Shown: piece by piece, positions 53,546 to 63,696 of the stretch
Position numbering within the stretch: the stretch's first letter is position 1
Layout: each line of letters starts with the position of its first letter
NCBI RefSeq assembly: GCF_018100905.1
Contig: NZ_JAGJEG010000013.1
Coordinates: 1-64,000, forward strand
Length of the DNA: 64,000 nt
Reading direction: 5' to 3'
DNA from: Pseudoalteromonas sp. MMG010
GTDB taxonomy: Bacteria > Pseudomonadota > Gammaproteobacteria > Enterobacterales > Alteromonadaceae
Program-made: the position numbers and the translations under genes
The notes under the pieces: generated by a model
What the model was told of the DNA's origin: nothing
The model's database searches: none
Seen by the model: only the letters and a program-made list of their open reading frames with translations

Positions 53546-54689
53546 TCAACTACAAACACACTTTTTGTCACTGTTTGGCACTCATGCACAAGGTATTGCT
53601 GATGCGCCTGGGCGTGTTAATTTAATCGGCGAATTTACCGATTACAACAACGGCTTTGTATTACCCTGCTCACTAGGTTTTCGCACTCAGGTGATGTTTA
53701 AACAACGTGATGATAATGTCATTACGGTTCATTCACTAAATTACCCATCAGAACACGATAGCTTTACAGTTCATGATGAAATTGTTGCTGGGCCATCACA
53801 ATGGGGAAATTATATTCGTAGCGTTGCTTTTGTACTCCAACGCGCAGGTCATACACTTAAAGGCGCTGATCTACTCATAAGCAGTGATGTACCACAAGGT
53901 AGTGGTTTATCTTCATCAGCAGCACTTGAAGTTGCCATTGCAGGTATGTTTAATCATATTGCTGGATTAGCGCTAAATAACGAACAAATTGCATTATTTG
54001 GTCAGCAAGCAGAAAACGACTTTATGCATTGTCAGTGTGGGATTATGGATCAATTAATTTCAGCCAAAGGCGAAAGCGGCCATGCCTTACTCATTGATTG
54101 CCAAAACTTAGCGACCTCGGCTGTAAAAATCCCAGATGATTTAAATATTGTTATCGTTAACTCTAACTACCCCCGTAAATTAGTCGATAGTGAATATAAC
54201 CAACGCCGTATCGATTGTGAGCAAGCCGCTAAAAAAATGAATATAGCGACGTTACGTGATGCAACAATGACGAAGTTAATTAACGCAAAAGACACACTAA
54301 CGGTAAACGAATATAAGCGTGCGCATCATGTGATCAGTGAAAACGAACGCGTTATTGCAGCAACAAACGCTTTAAAAAATAATGATATGGATGCACTGCG
54401 TGAACTCATGAGCGCTTCTCATCAATCACTTAAACACAACTTTGAAGTAACGGTTCCTGCAACCGATGGATTAGTCGAAATATGTCAAGAAGCCTTAGCC
54501 GATCGTGGAGCCGTACGTATGACCGGAGGCGGTTTCGGCGGTGCTATTGTGTGTCTATGTCGCGCCCAAGATGTAGCACTCGTGCAAGAAGCTGTTAATA
54601 CACATTATCACGCCCGCTTTAATCTTCATGGCGATATTTATGTATGTACAGCCGGCTCTGGGCTAACAATCACTACGTTGACAGATTAA
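53535..54689 (+). CDS. galK: Galactokinase GalK
   Basis: 384 residues, GHMP family; phosphorylates galactose at C1. ATP loop GSGLSSSAALEVA and C-terminal MTGGGFGGAIV are intact. The galactokinase signature reads GEFTDYNNGFVLP (32-44): the His usual in GEHTDYNDG is Phe34, and the following Asp is Asn. The rest looks functional, and linkage to galE-galT supports galactokinase. Good AGGA site before the start. Confidence 0.94.
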   Translation: MTLNQLQTHFLSLFGTHAQGIADAPGRVNLIGEFTDYNNGFVLPCSLGFRTQVMFKQRDDNVITVHSLNYPSEHDSFTVHDEIVAGPSQWGNYIRSVAFVLQRAGHTLKGADLLISSDVPQGSGLSSSAALEVAIAGMFNHIAGLALNNEQIALFGQQAENDFMHCQCGIMDQLISAKGESGHALLIDCQNLATSAVKIPDDLNIVIVNSNYPRKLVDSEYNQRRIDCEQAAKKMNIATLRDATMTKLINAKDTLTVNEYKRAHHVISENERVIAATNALKNNDMDALRELMSASHQSLKHNFEVTVPATDGLVEICQEALADRGAVRMTGGGFGGAIVCLCRAQDVALVQEAVNTHYHARFNLHGDIYVCTAGSGLTITTLTD

Positions 54690-54696
54690 CGTAGTG
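54671..54696 (+). other. Hairpin spanning the galK stop codon
   Basis: CACTACGTT (54671-54679) and AACGTAGTG (54688-54696) are perfect 9-bp arms. No T-run follows, so it is more likely a 3'-end stabiliser or a weak terminator. Confidence 0.35.
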
Positions 54697-54833
54697 ACAT
54701 CACACAGTGCAGGCTTAATACACAATATGCCGCATTTAACGACATAGAATAACGATGGCAACGTTTAATCAAAATTGCATCACAAGGCTTAACTTGGGTT
54801 AACAATCACACAAATAAAAACACAAGGTAAACA

Positions 54834-56165
54834 ATGACAACATACACACTAAAGAGAATAAAAAAAGCGGTGCTGTTCAGCGCTATTGCATTTTATGGCA
54901 ATACCACACAGGCTGTAGAGATCGAGCAATTGTATCCCCCTCTTACCAGCGAAGTATTACCTGAATTAGCCGCTAGTGGCACGCATGCTATTGGCGTTAA
55001 AACACTGCAAGTGATTAACCCTCAGCAGTTTGACCCACAAAGTCAAACCCACAAAGACCGTCCATTAACACTTGAAGTATGGTACCCAGCAAATATCAGC
55101 AGTCATACAACATTGACCCATTATCATAATGTGACCCGCAGCGGAAAGGCATTTAATTTGCAGGCTGCTGCCATGCGTGATGCACCAGCCGATACAGCTA
55201 AGAAATACCCCGTTATAGTCTTATCACACGGCTATACAGGCTATCGTACTATTATGTATTACCTTGGCGAACATTTAGCTTCTCATGGGTATATTGTTGC
55301 GGCGATTGATCACACTGACTCTACAAATGCTGAAATTGATTTTAAACATGCCCCCTTTGCCGGTTTTTTTAGCACGTTATTAAACCGCTCTAAAGATCAG
55401 CAATTTGTTTTAAACTACTTTAATAAACAAGCAGGTTTTCTTAGCGAGCAAGTCGATTCGAACAACTCCGCTATTATTGGCTATTCTATGGGAGGCTATG
55501 GCGCCATCAATACGGTGGGAGGCTGTTATGATTTTAATAGCAAAACAGTGACACAGTTTACAGGCTTAACTGAGTCAAAAAAAATTAAACAAATACAGCA
55601 ATTACTTAATAGCTGTGCAGGTGGGCAATACAGCGAAGCGACTGTCGATAAGAGTATAAAAGCGATGGTGGCGTTAGCCCCATGGGGTGGACAATACGAG
55701 GTGTTTGCAAAAACAGCCTTAAAAAATATCAGCGTACCCTCATTATATATCGCTGGCGATCTAGATGATATTTCTGGCTATAAAGGCATTAAAGGTATTT
55801 ATAACAATACAGGAAGCAAAAGTAAGTACCTGCTTACATATAAAAACGCACGACATAATATTGCCGTGCACCCCGCTACTGCTATCGCTATGCGTACGGG
55901 TGAATTAGACCTAGGTCATTATTACGAACCATCTTGGTCTACACGAACACTAAACGAAACGAACAAGCACTTTATACTCGCCATGATGGATTGCCATGTA
56001 AAAAAAATAAGCACTCAATGTCGTTATTTAAATTTACCGTTTTCAGGCGATCAACTTGATCATAATGGTATGCCAACGCCTGCTTGGACAGGTTTTGATA
56101 ATCGCTTTTCCACCGGGATGACTTGGCAAACAAGTAGCACAAACAATCCCGCGATAAGTCACTAA
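54834..56165 (+). CDS. Secreted alpha/beta hydrolase (PAF-acetylhydrolase/dienelactone-hydrolase-like)
   Basis: 443 residues with a Sec signal (cleavage near TTQA-V, about 27). Alpha/beta-hydrolase features: TLEVWYPAN then KYPVIVLSHGYTGYR (oxyanion strand), HTDSTNAE, the nucleophile elbow GYSMGGYGAINT with Ser, and a late Asp (AGDLDDISG) and His (KNARHNIAVHP) completing a triad. This pattern resembles platelet-activating-factor acetylhydrolase-type lipases. It lies 15 nt before glpK and is probably cotranscribed, suggesting it hydrolyses a glycerol ester outside the cytoplasm. Substrate unproven. Confidence 0.82.
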   Translation: MTTYTLKRIKKAVLFSAIAFYGNTTQAVEIEQLYPPLTSEVLPELAASGTHAIGVKTLQVINPQQFDPQSQTHKDRPLTLEVWYPANISSHTTLTHYHNVTRSGKAFNLQAAAMRDAPADTAKKYPVIVLSHGYTGYRTIMYYLGEHLASHGYIVAAIDHTDSTNAEIDFKHAPFAGFFSTLLNRSKDQQFVLNYFNKQAGFLSEQVDSNNSAIIGYSMGGYGAINTVGGCYDFNSKTVTQFTGLTESKKIKQIQQLLNSCAGGQYSEATVDKSIKAMVALAPWGGQYEVFAKTALKNISVPSLYIAGDLDDISGYKGIKGIYNNTGSKSKYLLTYKNARHNIAVHPATAIAMRTGELDLGHYYEPSWSTRTLNETNKHFILAMMDCHVKKISTQCRYLNLPFSGDQLDHNGMPTPAWTGFDNRFSTGMTWQTSSTNNPAISH

Positions 56166-56180
56166 AAAAAGATAAATATC

Positions 56181-57698
56181 ATGTCTAAATATATACTTTC
56201 AATTGATCAAGGTACCACCAGCTCTCGTGCTATCTTATTTAATAAAGAAGCACAGATACAAGGCGCTGAACAACAAGAATTTACTCAGCATTTTCCAAAT
56301 AATGGATGGGTTGAACACAACCCTGATGATATTTGGCACAGTGTTTTAACAACCAGTCGTAATGTACTCTCGAATAACCAAATCTCTGCAGATGACATTC
56401 TTGCTATTGGCATCACTAATCAACGTGAAACAACCATTGTTTGGAATAAAAAAACCGGTAAACCTATTTACAATGCAATTGTATGGCAAGATCGCAGAAC
56501 CAGTGATTATTGTGAACAGCTGGCGAGCGAAGAGCTTAGCCAGAGCATTAACGAAAAAACCGGATTATTACTCGATCCTTACTTTTCAGCGACAAAAATC
56601 CGTTGGATTTTAGATAATGTAGAAAATGCACAACAACAAGCACGTAATGGCGAGTTGGCGTTTGGCACTGTAGACAGTTACTTACTATGGCACTTAACCA
56701 AAGGCCAAGTACACCGAACCGATGCCACCAATGCATCGCGTACTATGTTATTTAATATTCACACACAACAGTGGGACAAAGCGCTACTCGAGCTATTTGA
56801 TATTCCGCTATCTATGCTGCCACAAGTTATGGATTCGGCAGACGAGTTTGGCACCACTCACTCGGATATATTTGGCAGCCCTGTTCGTATTTGTGCTATT
56901 GCAGGCGATCAACAAGCAGCCTTAGTCGGGCACGCGTGTTTTGAGCAAGGCATGGCTAAAAGCACTTATGGTACCGGTTGCTTTTTAATGCTTAACACTG
57001 GCGACAAAGCCCTTACTTCAAAAAATCGTCTTTTAACGACGGTTGCCTATCGTTTAAATGGTAAACCAACTTATGCAATAGAAGGCAGTATCTTTATGGC
57101 CGGAGCAACGATGCAATGGATTGTCGAAGGGCTTAAATTACTTAGCCATGCTGGAGAAAGTGAATCGCTCGTAAAAGATGTGCCATTAGATCATGGGGTT
57201 TTTTTAGTCCCTTCATTTACCGGCCTAGGTGCCCCGTATTGGGATCCTAATGCGCGCGGGGCTATTTTAGGGCTCACCCGTGATTCAGGGATCAGTACCA
57301 TCGTTGCCGCAGCTTTGCAGTCTGTAGGTTATCAAACTAAAGATTTACAAAAAGCAATGGAGCGTGATGGCTTACGCCCAAGTGTACTTAGAGTTGATGG
57401 CGGGATGGTAAAAAATAATTGGGTACTTACATTTCTCTCAAACATTTTAGGTGCTGTTGTCGAACGCCCCATGCTAAGTGAAACAACCTCTGTTGGCGTT
57501 GCCTACTTAGCCGGTTTACAAACCGGTATTTATAAATCTACGGAGCAATTAGCCGAAATGTGGCGCTGTGATCGCCGCTTCGAACCAGATATGAGTGTTC
57601 AACAGCGAAACAGCTTATACGACCAATGGCAACATTGTGTAGCACAGGTACGTTTAACTAATGAAAACTGTAAGAAAACACATAATGCTGATCATTAA
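56181..57698 (+). CDS. glpK: Glycerol kinase GlpK
   Basis: 505 residues, FGGY family; makes glycerol 3-phosphate from glycerol. Starts [19 protein letters not shown]; also has [40 protein letters not shown] and [10 protein letters not shown]. It lies between the secreted hydrolase and glpD. No glpF uptake gene or glpR is adjacent. Confidence 0.96.
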   Translation: MSKYILSIDQGTTSSRAILFNKEAQIQGAEQQEFTQHFPNNGWVEHNPDDIWHSVLTTSRNVLSNNQISADDILAIGITNQRETTIVWNKKTGKPIYNAIVWQDRRTSDYCEQLASEELSQSINEKTGLLLDPYFSATKIRWILDNVENAQQQARNGELAFGTVDSYLLWHLTKGQVHRTDATNASRTMLFNIHTQQWDKALLELFDIPLSMLPQVMDSADEFGTTHSDIFGSPVRICAIAGDQQAALVGHACFEQGMAKSTYGTGCFLMLNTGDKALTSKNRLLTTVAYRLNGKPTYAIEGSIFMAGATMQWIVEGLKLLSHAGESESLVKDVPLDHGVFLVPSFTGLGAPYWDPNARGAILGLTRDSGISTIVAAALQSVGYQTKDLQKAMERDGLRPSVLRVDGGMVKNNWVLTFLSNILGAVVERPMLSETTSVGVAYLAGLQTGIYKSTEQLAEMWRCDRRFEPDMSVQQRNSLYDQWQHCVAQVRLTNENCKKTHNADH

Positions 57699-57806
57699 AT
57701 ACTAACTTTACTAACCACATTTATAGCATGGCTAAATCGCGCCCAGCGCAATGCTTTATCTTTAAATGCGGTATGTAATATTTAATAATATAAATAAGGT
57801 AGTGCT

Positions 57807-59303
57807 GTGGAATTAGTTAATAACGAATATGATTTACTGGTGATCGGTGGCGGTGTTAATGGCACTGGTATTGCGGCCGATGCCGCGGGTAGAGGTTTAA
57901 AAGTCCTGCTTTGTGAACAATCAGATTTGGCATCTGCAACGTCATCAAATAGCTCTAAATTAATTCATGGTGGCTTGCGTTATCTTGAACATTACGAATT
58001 TAGATTAGTAAAAGAGGCTCTCGCGGAGCGTGAAGTATTATTAAAAAACGCGCCACATATTATGAAGCCTTTAATATTTCGTTTACCGCACCAACCACAT
58101 TTGCGCCCAGCGTGGATGATCCGCATTGGCTTATTTATGTATGATAATTTGGCAAAACGAGAAACACTCCCCGCCTCTAAAGGGATTAAATTTTCAGATC
58201 AGAGTGTATTAGATGCATCAATTACAAAAGGATTTGAATATGCCGATGGCTGGGTTGATGATTCTCGTTTAGTTATTTTAAATGCGCTTGCTGCGCAAGA
58301 AAAAGGCGCAACCGTTGCAACCCAAACAAAATGTGTGAAAGCAATACGAAAGCAAGATAAGTGGCAAGTAACCCTTGAACAACAAAGTAATAAAAACCAC
58401 TATACAGTGTCTGCTAAAGGTATTGTAAATGCAGCGGGTCCTTGGGTTGCTAAATTATTTGATGAAGCATTGACAGAGAAATCCCCCCAAAATATTCGCT
58501 TAGTTAAAGGTAGCCATATTGTAGTACCCCGTATTCATACAGACACTCAAGCATATATATTACAAAATAAAGATCAGCGTATTGTGTTTGTTATTCCATT
58601 TGAAGATGACTATTCCCTTATTGGCACCACTGACGTTGAGCATAATGGGGCTGCACAAGATGCTAAAATTAGCAATGTGGAAATAGACTACCTCATTGAA
58701 ATTACAAATAGTTACTTTAAAAATCATATTAAGCGTGAAGACATCGTACATACCTTTTCTGGTGTACGCCCACTACTTGATGATGAATCGGTTAATGCAC
58801 AAGCAGTCACCCGCGACTATAAATTAGAGCTTTCAAGTGAAGGCAGTCACACACCATTATTAAGTGTATTTGGCGGTAAAATTACCACTTATCGAAAACT
58901 AGCCGAAGCAGCCGTTAATAAGTTAGCAGCATTTTACCCACAAATGGGTAACGCTTGGACGAAGCACAGTGCACTTCCAGGTGGCGATTTTAGCTCTATA
59001 GATACATTAAAATCGGATCTAAAAGCACGCTATAACTGGTTAGATGAAGTAACACTTAATCGCTACGCACGTACTTATGGCACTCGTGCTTATGCCATAT
59101 TAATAGATAAAACCCAACTTGATGATTTAGGCCAGCACTTTGGCCATGGCCTATTTGCAGCTGAAGTCGATTACTTATTGGCTAATGAATGGGCACACAC
59201 TGCATATAATATTTTATGGCGTCGCACTAAACTAGGCCTACGTTTAGATGAAACACAGACCTCTGCACTGAACCGTTATATTGAACAACTAACGCACGCC
59301 TAA
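57807..59303 (+). CDS. glpD: Aerobic glycerol-3-phosphate dehydrogenase GlpD
   Basis: 498-residue FAD enzyme that oxidises glycerol 3-phosphate to dihydroxyacetone phosphate and passes electrons to quinone. The FAD motif VIGGGVNGTGIAADAAGRGL is near the start; SSNSSKLIHGGLRYLEHYEF and VRPLLDDE follow. The start codon is GTG with AAGGT upstream. The 108-nt gap from glpK may hold a second promoter. A strong terminator follows. Confidence 0.96.
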   Translation: MELVNNEYDLLVIGGGVNGTGIAADAAGRGLKVLLCEQSDLASATSSNSSKLIHGGLRYLEHYEFRLVKEALAEREVLLKNAPHIMKPLIFRLPHQPHLRPAWMIRIGLFMYDNLAKRETLPASKGIKFSDQSVLDASITKGFEYADGWVDDSRLVILNALAAQEKGATVATQTKCVKAIRKQDKWQVTLEQQSNKNHYTVSAKGIVNAAGPWVAKLFDEALTEKSPQNIRLVKGSHIVVPRIHTDTQAYILQNKDQRIVFVIPFEDDYSLIGTTDVEHNGAAQDAKISNVEIDYLIEITNSYFKNHIKREDIVHTFSGVRPLLDDESVNAQAVTRDYKLELSSEGSHTPLLSVFGGKITTYRKLAEAAVNKLAAFYPQMGNAWTKHSALPGGDFSSIDTLKSDLKARYNWLDEVTLNRYARTYGTRAYAILIDKTQLDDLGQHFGHGLFAAEVDYLLANEWAHTAYNILWRRTKLGLRLDETQTSALNRYIEQLTHA

Positions 59304-59316
59304 ACACAACATTTGA

Positions 59317-59354
59317 ACAAAAAAATACCCAAGCACTGCTTGGGTATTTTTTTT
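59317..59354. terminator. Bidirectional terminator between glpD and the M13 peptidase gene
   Basis: A long stem (AAAAATACCCAAGC and GCTTGGGTATTTTT, around 59321-59351) with a 3-nt loop and A/T runs on both sides ends both convergent genes. Confidence 0.9.
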
Positions 59355-59366
59355 AGATAAAGCGCA

Positions 59367-61439
59367 TTACCAAATTTTAACGCGATTTTCTGGCTTGATA
59401 TACATTTTATCGCCTTCTTTAACATCAAACGCTTGATAAAACTCAGGCATATTCGACAATATACCAATTACACGGTAATGACTTGGCGAATGAGGGTCTG
59501 TCAATAAGCGGTTACGCAGTGCTTCATCACGGTATTTACGACGCCAAATTTGAGACCAGCCCATAAAGAAACGCTGATCACCAGTATAACCTTCAATTAC
59601 CGGCGCTTTACCTTCACCTAAAGATAATTGATACGCTTTATAAGCAACCGTTAACCCGCCTAAATCACCAATATTTTCACCCAGTGTTAGCTCACCATTT
59701 ACGCTCGCATCTTCAAATGGCTTATACGCACTATATTGTGCTACTAATGCGGCTGTGCGTTCTTCAAATTGTTTTAAATCTGATTCGCTCCACCAGTTAC
59801 GTAGATTACCGTCGCCATCGTATTTAGCACCTTGATCATCAAACCCATGACCTAGCTCATGGCCGATCACAGCACCAATAGCACCATAGTTTACGGCATC
59901 ATCGGCTTCAAGATTAAAAAATGGTGGCTGTAAAATAGCTGCTGGGAATACAATCTCGTTATTAACCGGATTGTAGTACGCATTCACAGTTTGCGGTGTC
60001 ATATGCCATTCAGAACGATCAACTGGCTTACCTAACTTAGCAATCATGTCAGCATAAGCCCACTCGCTATGGCGGATATAGTTACCGACTAATTCACTAG
60101 AATTGATGGCAAGCTCTGAATAATCTTTCCATTTATCTGGGTAACCAATTTTTGGTGTAAATTTATCTAGTTTTTCTTGAGCCGCCACTTTGGTTGCTGG
60201 ACTCATCCACTCCAGTCCTTCAATCGCTACGCCATAACCTTTAATAACATTGTCAACAAGCTCTTCCATACGTGCTTTTGCTTCTGGCGGGAAGTTTTCT
60301 TTTACGTATACTTTACCAAGAATTTCACCCAAGACACTGTTTGATGCATCAACGGCTTTTTTCCAAAGCGGTGCCTGCTCTTCTACACCCCGTAATGTTG
60401 TACTGTAAAAATCAAATTTAAGGTCAACAAGATCTTTATTAAGTAACTGTGCGTAATTACTGACAAAGTGAAAACTTAAGTAATTTTTCCACGTAGTTAA
60501 ATCGGTCGCTTTATAAATTGCAGCAAATTTTTCAAAGTAGCTAGGTTGGCGCACAATAATATCGTTTACATCAACACCAATAGCAGTAAAAAATGCAGCA
60601 AGATCAAAATCACCCATTAGTTCATTTGCTTCGCTTAAGCTCATTTTATTATATGATTTAGTCGCATCACGACTTTCAACTCGGCTCCACTGCGCTTGAG
60701 CAATGCTATTTTCGAGCGCTAAGATATCTTTTGCCGCTTGTGCTGAATTTTCAATGCCTGCGCTTTCTAAAACATTAGCGACATATTGCTGATAGGCATC
60801 ACGGATTTTGCTAAATTTAGCATCTTCTTTTAAATAGTAATCACGATCAGGTAAACCTAAGCCCGCTTGGTAAGCATAAAGCGCATTTTCGCTTGAGTTT
60901 TTTGCATCATTATTAACATACCAACCAAATGGTAAATCGCCGCCTTGAACTTGAATTTCACCCATAAGTGAAACTAAATCAGCTTTTGATTTAAGCATAT
61001 CAATTGAGTTTAAAACGGGCTCAAGTGGTTTAACGCCTAATGTTTCTCGCGTTGTTAAGTCCATGTAGCTTTTAAAGAATGCACCTAGCTTATATTCATC
61101 AGAGCCGGCTTTTGCATCACTTTTAGCCGCTCTTTCAAGTACGGTTTTCATGGCTGCTTGTGAGTCATCGTACAGTTGAGAAAAAGAGCCATAGTTAGAC
61201 TTATCACCTGGGATTTCAGTGCTTGCCAGCCACTGACCATTAACATGGTAATAAAAGTCATCTTGTGCGCGCACAGACTTATCCATATTTTCAAGTTCAA
61301 TACCCAACGCCATTGGCTTAACTTCAGCGGCACTGGTGACAACTTGCTCCGTTGGATTAGTTTCTTGTTGTTTTTCGCCACAACCGACCAAACCCAAAGC
61401 AAGTGCAATACTTGCTGCGGTAATTGTTACGTTTTTCAT
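59367..61439 (-). CDS. M13-family (neprilysin/PepO-like) metallopeptidase lipoprotein
   Basis: 690 residues from the ATG giving MKNVTITAA, with GAG upstream; an ATG two codons earlier is possible. The lipobox LGLVGC places a lipidated Cys near residue 20. The zinc site is HELGH (about 527-531) with the third ligand in GENIGDLGG (Glu about 588). The substrate-binding VNAYYNPVNNEIVFPAAIL and the C-terminal YRV-type segment are intact. Predicted to degrade peptides in the periplasm. Confidence 0.94.
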   Translation of the reverse strand: MKNVTITAASIALALGLVGCGEKQQETNPTEQVVTSAAEVKPMALGIELENMDKSVRAQDDFYYHVNGQWLASTEIPGDKSNYGSFSQLYDDSQAAMKTVLERAAKSDAKAGSDEYKLGAFFKSYMDLTTRETLGVKPLEPVLNSIDMLKSKADLVSLMGEIQVQGGDLPFGWYVNNDAKNSSENALYAYQAGLGLPDRDYYLKEDAKFSKIRDAYQQYVANVLESAGIENSAQAAKDILALENSIAQAQWSRVESRDATKSYNKMSLSEANELMGDFDLAAFFTAIGVDVNDIIVRQPSYFEKFAAIYKATDLTTWKNYLSFHFVSNYAQLLNKDLVDLKFDFYSTTLRGVEEQAPLWKKAVDASNSVLGEILGKVYVKENFPPEAKARMEELVDNVIKGYGVAIEGLEWMSPATKVAAQEKLDKFTPKIGYPDKWKDYSELAINSSELVGNYIRHSEWAYADMIAKLGKPVDRSEWHMTPQTVNAYYNPVNNEIVFPAAILQPPFFNLEADDAVNYGAIGAVIGHELGHGFDDQGAKYDGDGNLRNWWSESDLKQFEERTAALVAQYSAYKPFEDASVNGELTLGENIGDLGGLTVAYKAYQLSLGEGKAPVIEGYTGDQRFFMGWSQIWRRKYRDEALRNRLLTDPHSPSHYRVIGILSNMPEFYQAFDVKEGDKMYIKPENRVKIW

Positions 61440-61668
61440 AAACATCTCGTTTGTTAGTTAGAATTAATACCAACCCCAGTACATGCTCAATAAGGCAAAT
61501 AAAATTAATTTTATTTAAAACAATGTATTGGGAAAAGTACCATCGTTAATATTGTACAAAGTAATATGACTCTGATGAGCTATAGTAAACCTGAACTTTA
61601 AAACTATAAAATAGAATATGTAACAAAGTGTTTTCTATGCGATAAAGCGCATATAGATAAGATAAGTG

Positions 61669-62145
61669 TTATTTTTTGGCGTGCTGAGCCAGGCGCTCTA
61701 ACTTTTCTTTTAGCGATGCCGGTGCTGATGCAGCTAAAGCTTGTAAATGTTCTGCAGTATCTTTACTCATTGTTAGTGACGTGAGTTTATTGTTGCTAGT
61801 CGCTCGCTTTATATTGCCGGTAATGCGTTGAGTCGCTTGTGGGTTAGCGGTAATTTTAATTTGTGCTAAATCAATAATACCTGCGGCTCTAAAATGCGAC
61901 ATTATGTCCATTTTTAAATAATTAAGACGCAACGCAATAGGAGCTGAAACAGCCTCTATCATTAACGTCCCTTCACGATAATTACTCACACGACATTTAT
62001 CGCCTAACTTAGCGCCTAAAAACTCACTTAATAAGGTTTGTTGCTTATCTAAGGTATTACTTTTACCTGCATATGCCGACAACCGATTGTTCCAACCAGC
62101 CATAATGTCGCCCAATGGCTTTGGTGCGTATTTATCTTTAGCCAT
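61669..62145 (-). CDS. DUF721/DciA-like protein
   Basis: 158 residues. The N-terminal half matches the DUF721 fold (LLSEFLGAKLGDKCRVSNYREGTLMIEAVSAPIALRLNYLKMDIM), and the C-terminal half is a basic, helical tail. DciA proteins load the replicative helicase in bacteria lacking DnaC/DnaI. A role in helicase loading is plausible but not proven here. It lies downstream of pmbA, behind a probable terminator. Confidence 0.82.
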   Translation of the reverse strand: MAKDKYAPKPLGDIMAGWNNRLSAYAGKSNTLDKQQTLLSEFLGAKLGDKCRVSNYREGTLMIEAVSAPIALRLNYLKMDIMSHFRAAGIIDLAQIKITANPQATQRITGNIKRATSNNKLTSLTMSKDTAEHLQALAASAPASLKEKLERLAQHAKK

Positions 62146-62155
62146 AAATTACCTA

Positions 62156-62187
62156 CAGAAAATTGCCCTAAGTCTGTTCTTAGGGCT
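62156..62187 (-). terminator. Probable terminator after pmbA
   Basis: GCCCTAAG (62165-62172) and CTTAGGGC (62179-62186) are perfect arms with a 6-nt loop; on the minus strand AATTTTCT follows. It would partly separate pmbA from the dciA-like gene. Confidence 0.65.
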
Positions 62188-62201
62188 AACAATACAACTC
62201 A

Positions 62202-63551
62202 CTAAGCACCTGCTATTTGCATTTGCTCAATTAACACTGACCCTGTTTGAACACCACCACGGCGCTCTATATCACCACCGATTGCAGTAATCCCTTTAAA
62301 CATATCTTGTAACTTACCGGCAATGGTAATTTCACTTACTGGATATTGGATTTCACCATTTTCGACCCAAAATCCTGCCGCGCCTCGTGAGTAATCGCCT
62401 GTTACAGTGTTAACCCCTTGTCCCATTAACTCAGTGACTAATAAACCTGTTCCCATCGTTTTGAGTAATGCAGTTAAATCATCATGGGTTTGCTCAACCA
62501 ACCAATTATGTATTCCACCGGCATGGCCTGTTGCGGTCATATTCATTTTTCTTGCAGCGTAGCTTGCAAGTAAATATGTGCATAATTGCCCATCTTGAAT
62601 AATATCTCTATCACTGGTTTTTACGCCTTCGCTATCAAAAGGTGATGAAGCCAGGCCTTTTAATATGTGAGGGCGCTCTGTGATATTCACACAATCGTTA
62701 AACACCTGTGTACCTAAGCTATCGAGTAAAAAGCTTGATTTACGGTATAACGCCCCGCCACCAATAGCTGACACTAAGTGAGAAAATAACGAATTAGCAA
62801 TATCTGCTCTAAAGATAACAGGGACTTTCATCGTGCCCAGCTTTTGGCTATTTAACTTTGCTAGCGTTTCGCTTGCCGCTTCTAATCCAACAGCTGTTGC
62901 CTCATCTAATCCACTTTGATCACGTGCAACGGTATAAGCCGAATCACGCTGCATTTGCTCGCCTTCTTTACCTATTACCATCGTACTAATGCTATGGCGT
63001 GTACGTGGGTAACCTACAATTAAACCATGGCTATTACCGTAAACACGAAGACCTTGGTGCGATGAAAAGCTCGCGCCATCAGAGTTTACAATACGCTCAT
63101 CCGCATTGAGGGCTGCTTGTTCTGCCTCATGACAAAACTCAATACCTTGTTCAGGCGAAACATCCCAAGGGTGATATAAGTCTAAATCTTTAGGGTTAAA
63201 TTCAAGCAATGCTTTATCTGCAAGACCATTGTGAGGGTCATCGGAAGTGAATTTAGCAATATCAATGGCTTTTTCGACCACGGTACGTAAAGTTTTTGGA
63301 CTTAAATCGGCAGTAGACGCAGATCCTTTATGATTACCAACATAAACGCTGATACCTAAACCGCCGTCTTGATTAAATTCTATCGTTTCTACCTCTCCCA
63401 TACGCGTGCTAACGGATAATCCCGATGTACTAGACATCGCGGCTTCAGCGGCTGTAGCGCCTAATTTTTTTGCATGTTCGAGTACTTCAGCAACCGCCTC
63501 TTTAACCTGAGATATTTGTGAATAAATGGGAGAATTTGATTGGCTTGTCAT
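62202..63551 (-). CDS. pmbA: Metalloprotease PmbA (TldE)
   Basis: 449 residues, the partner of TldD in a heterodimeric zinc protease that trims modified peptides and degrades CcdA-type proteins. Family segments are GATAAEAAMSSTSGLSVSTRMGEVETIEFNQDGGLGISVYVG, SSPFDSEGVKTSDRDIIQDG and NTVTGDYSRGAAGFWVENGEIQYPVSEITIAG. As expected for TldE, no HExxxH is present. It is divergent from darP, the usual arrangement. Confidence 0.96.
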   Translation of the reverse strand: MTSQSNSPIYSQISQVKEAVAEVLEHAKKLGATAAEAAMSSTSGLSVSTRMGEVETIEFNQDGGLGISVYVGNHKGSASTADLSPKTLRTVVEKAIDIAKFTSDDPHNGLADKALLEFNPKDLDLYHPWDVSPEQGIEFCHEAEQAALNADERIVNSDGASFSSHQGLRVYGNSHGLIVGYPRTRHSISTMVIGKEGEQMQRDSAYTVARDQSGLDEATAVGLEAASETLAKLNSQKLGTMKVPVIFRADIANSLFSHLVSAIGGGALYRKSSFLLDSLGTQVFNDCVNITERPHILKGLASSPFDSEGVKTSDRDIIQDGQLCTYLLASYAARKMNMTATGHAGGIHNWLVEQTHDDLTALLKTMGTGLLVTELMGQGVNTVTGDYSRGAAGFWVENGEIQYPVSEITIAGKLQDMFKGITAIGGDIERRGGVQTGSVLIEQMQIAGA

Positions 63552-63654
63552 AAATATAATCCTAGAGCTTTAAGGCTGTAATGCACGCATTTTTAATGTT
63601 TAAATGCTAACACACTCGTTACACCACATCAGCTAATATTAATCATTAAAAGAA

Positions 63655-63665
63655 TCGCGTATAAT
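63655..63665 (+). promoter_or_regulatory. Probable -10 element of darP
   Basis: A perfect TATAAT (63660-63665) lies 31 nt before the darP ATG. The -35 region is weak. Placement within the pmbA-darP gap fits a darP promoter. Confidence 0.45.
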
Positions 63666-63696
63666 AGCGAAAGTTATTTTTATTAAAGAGCACCCC

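Noticed and set aside
61636-61653. Inverted repeat TATGCG/CGCATA after the dciA-like gene as a terminator
   Set aside because: Followed by GAAAAC on the transcribed strand; short stem, so likely chance.
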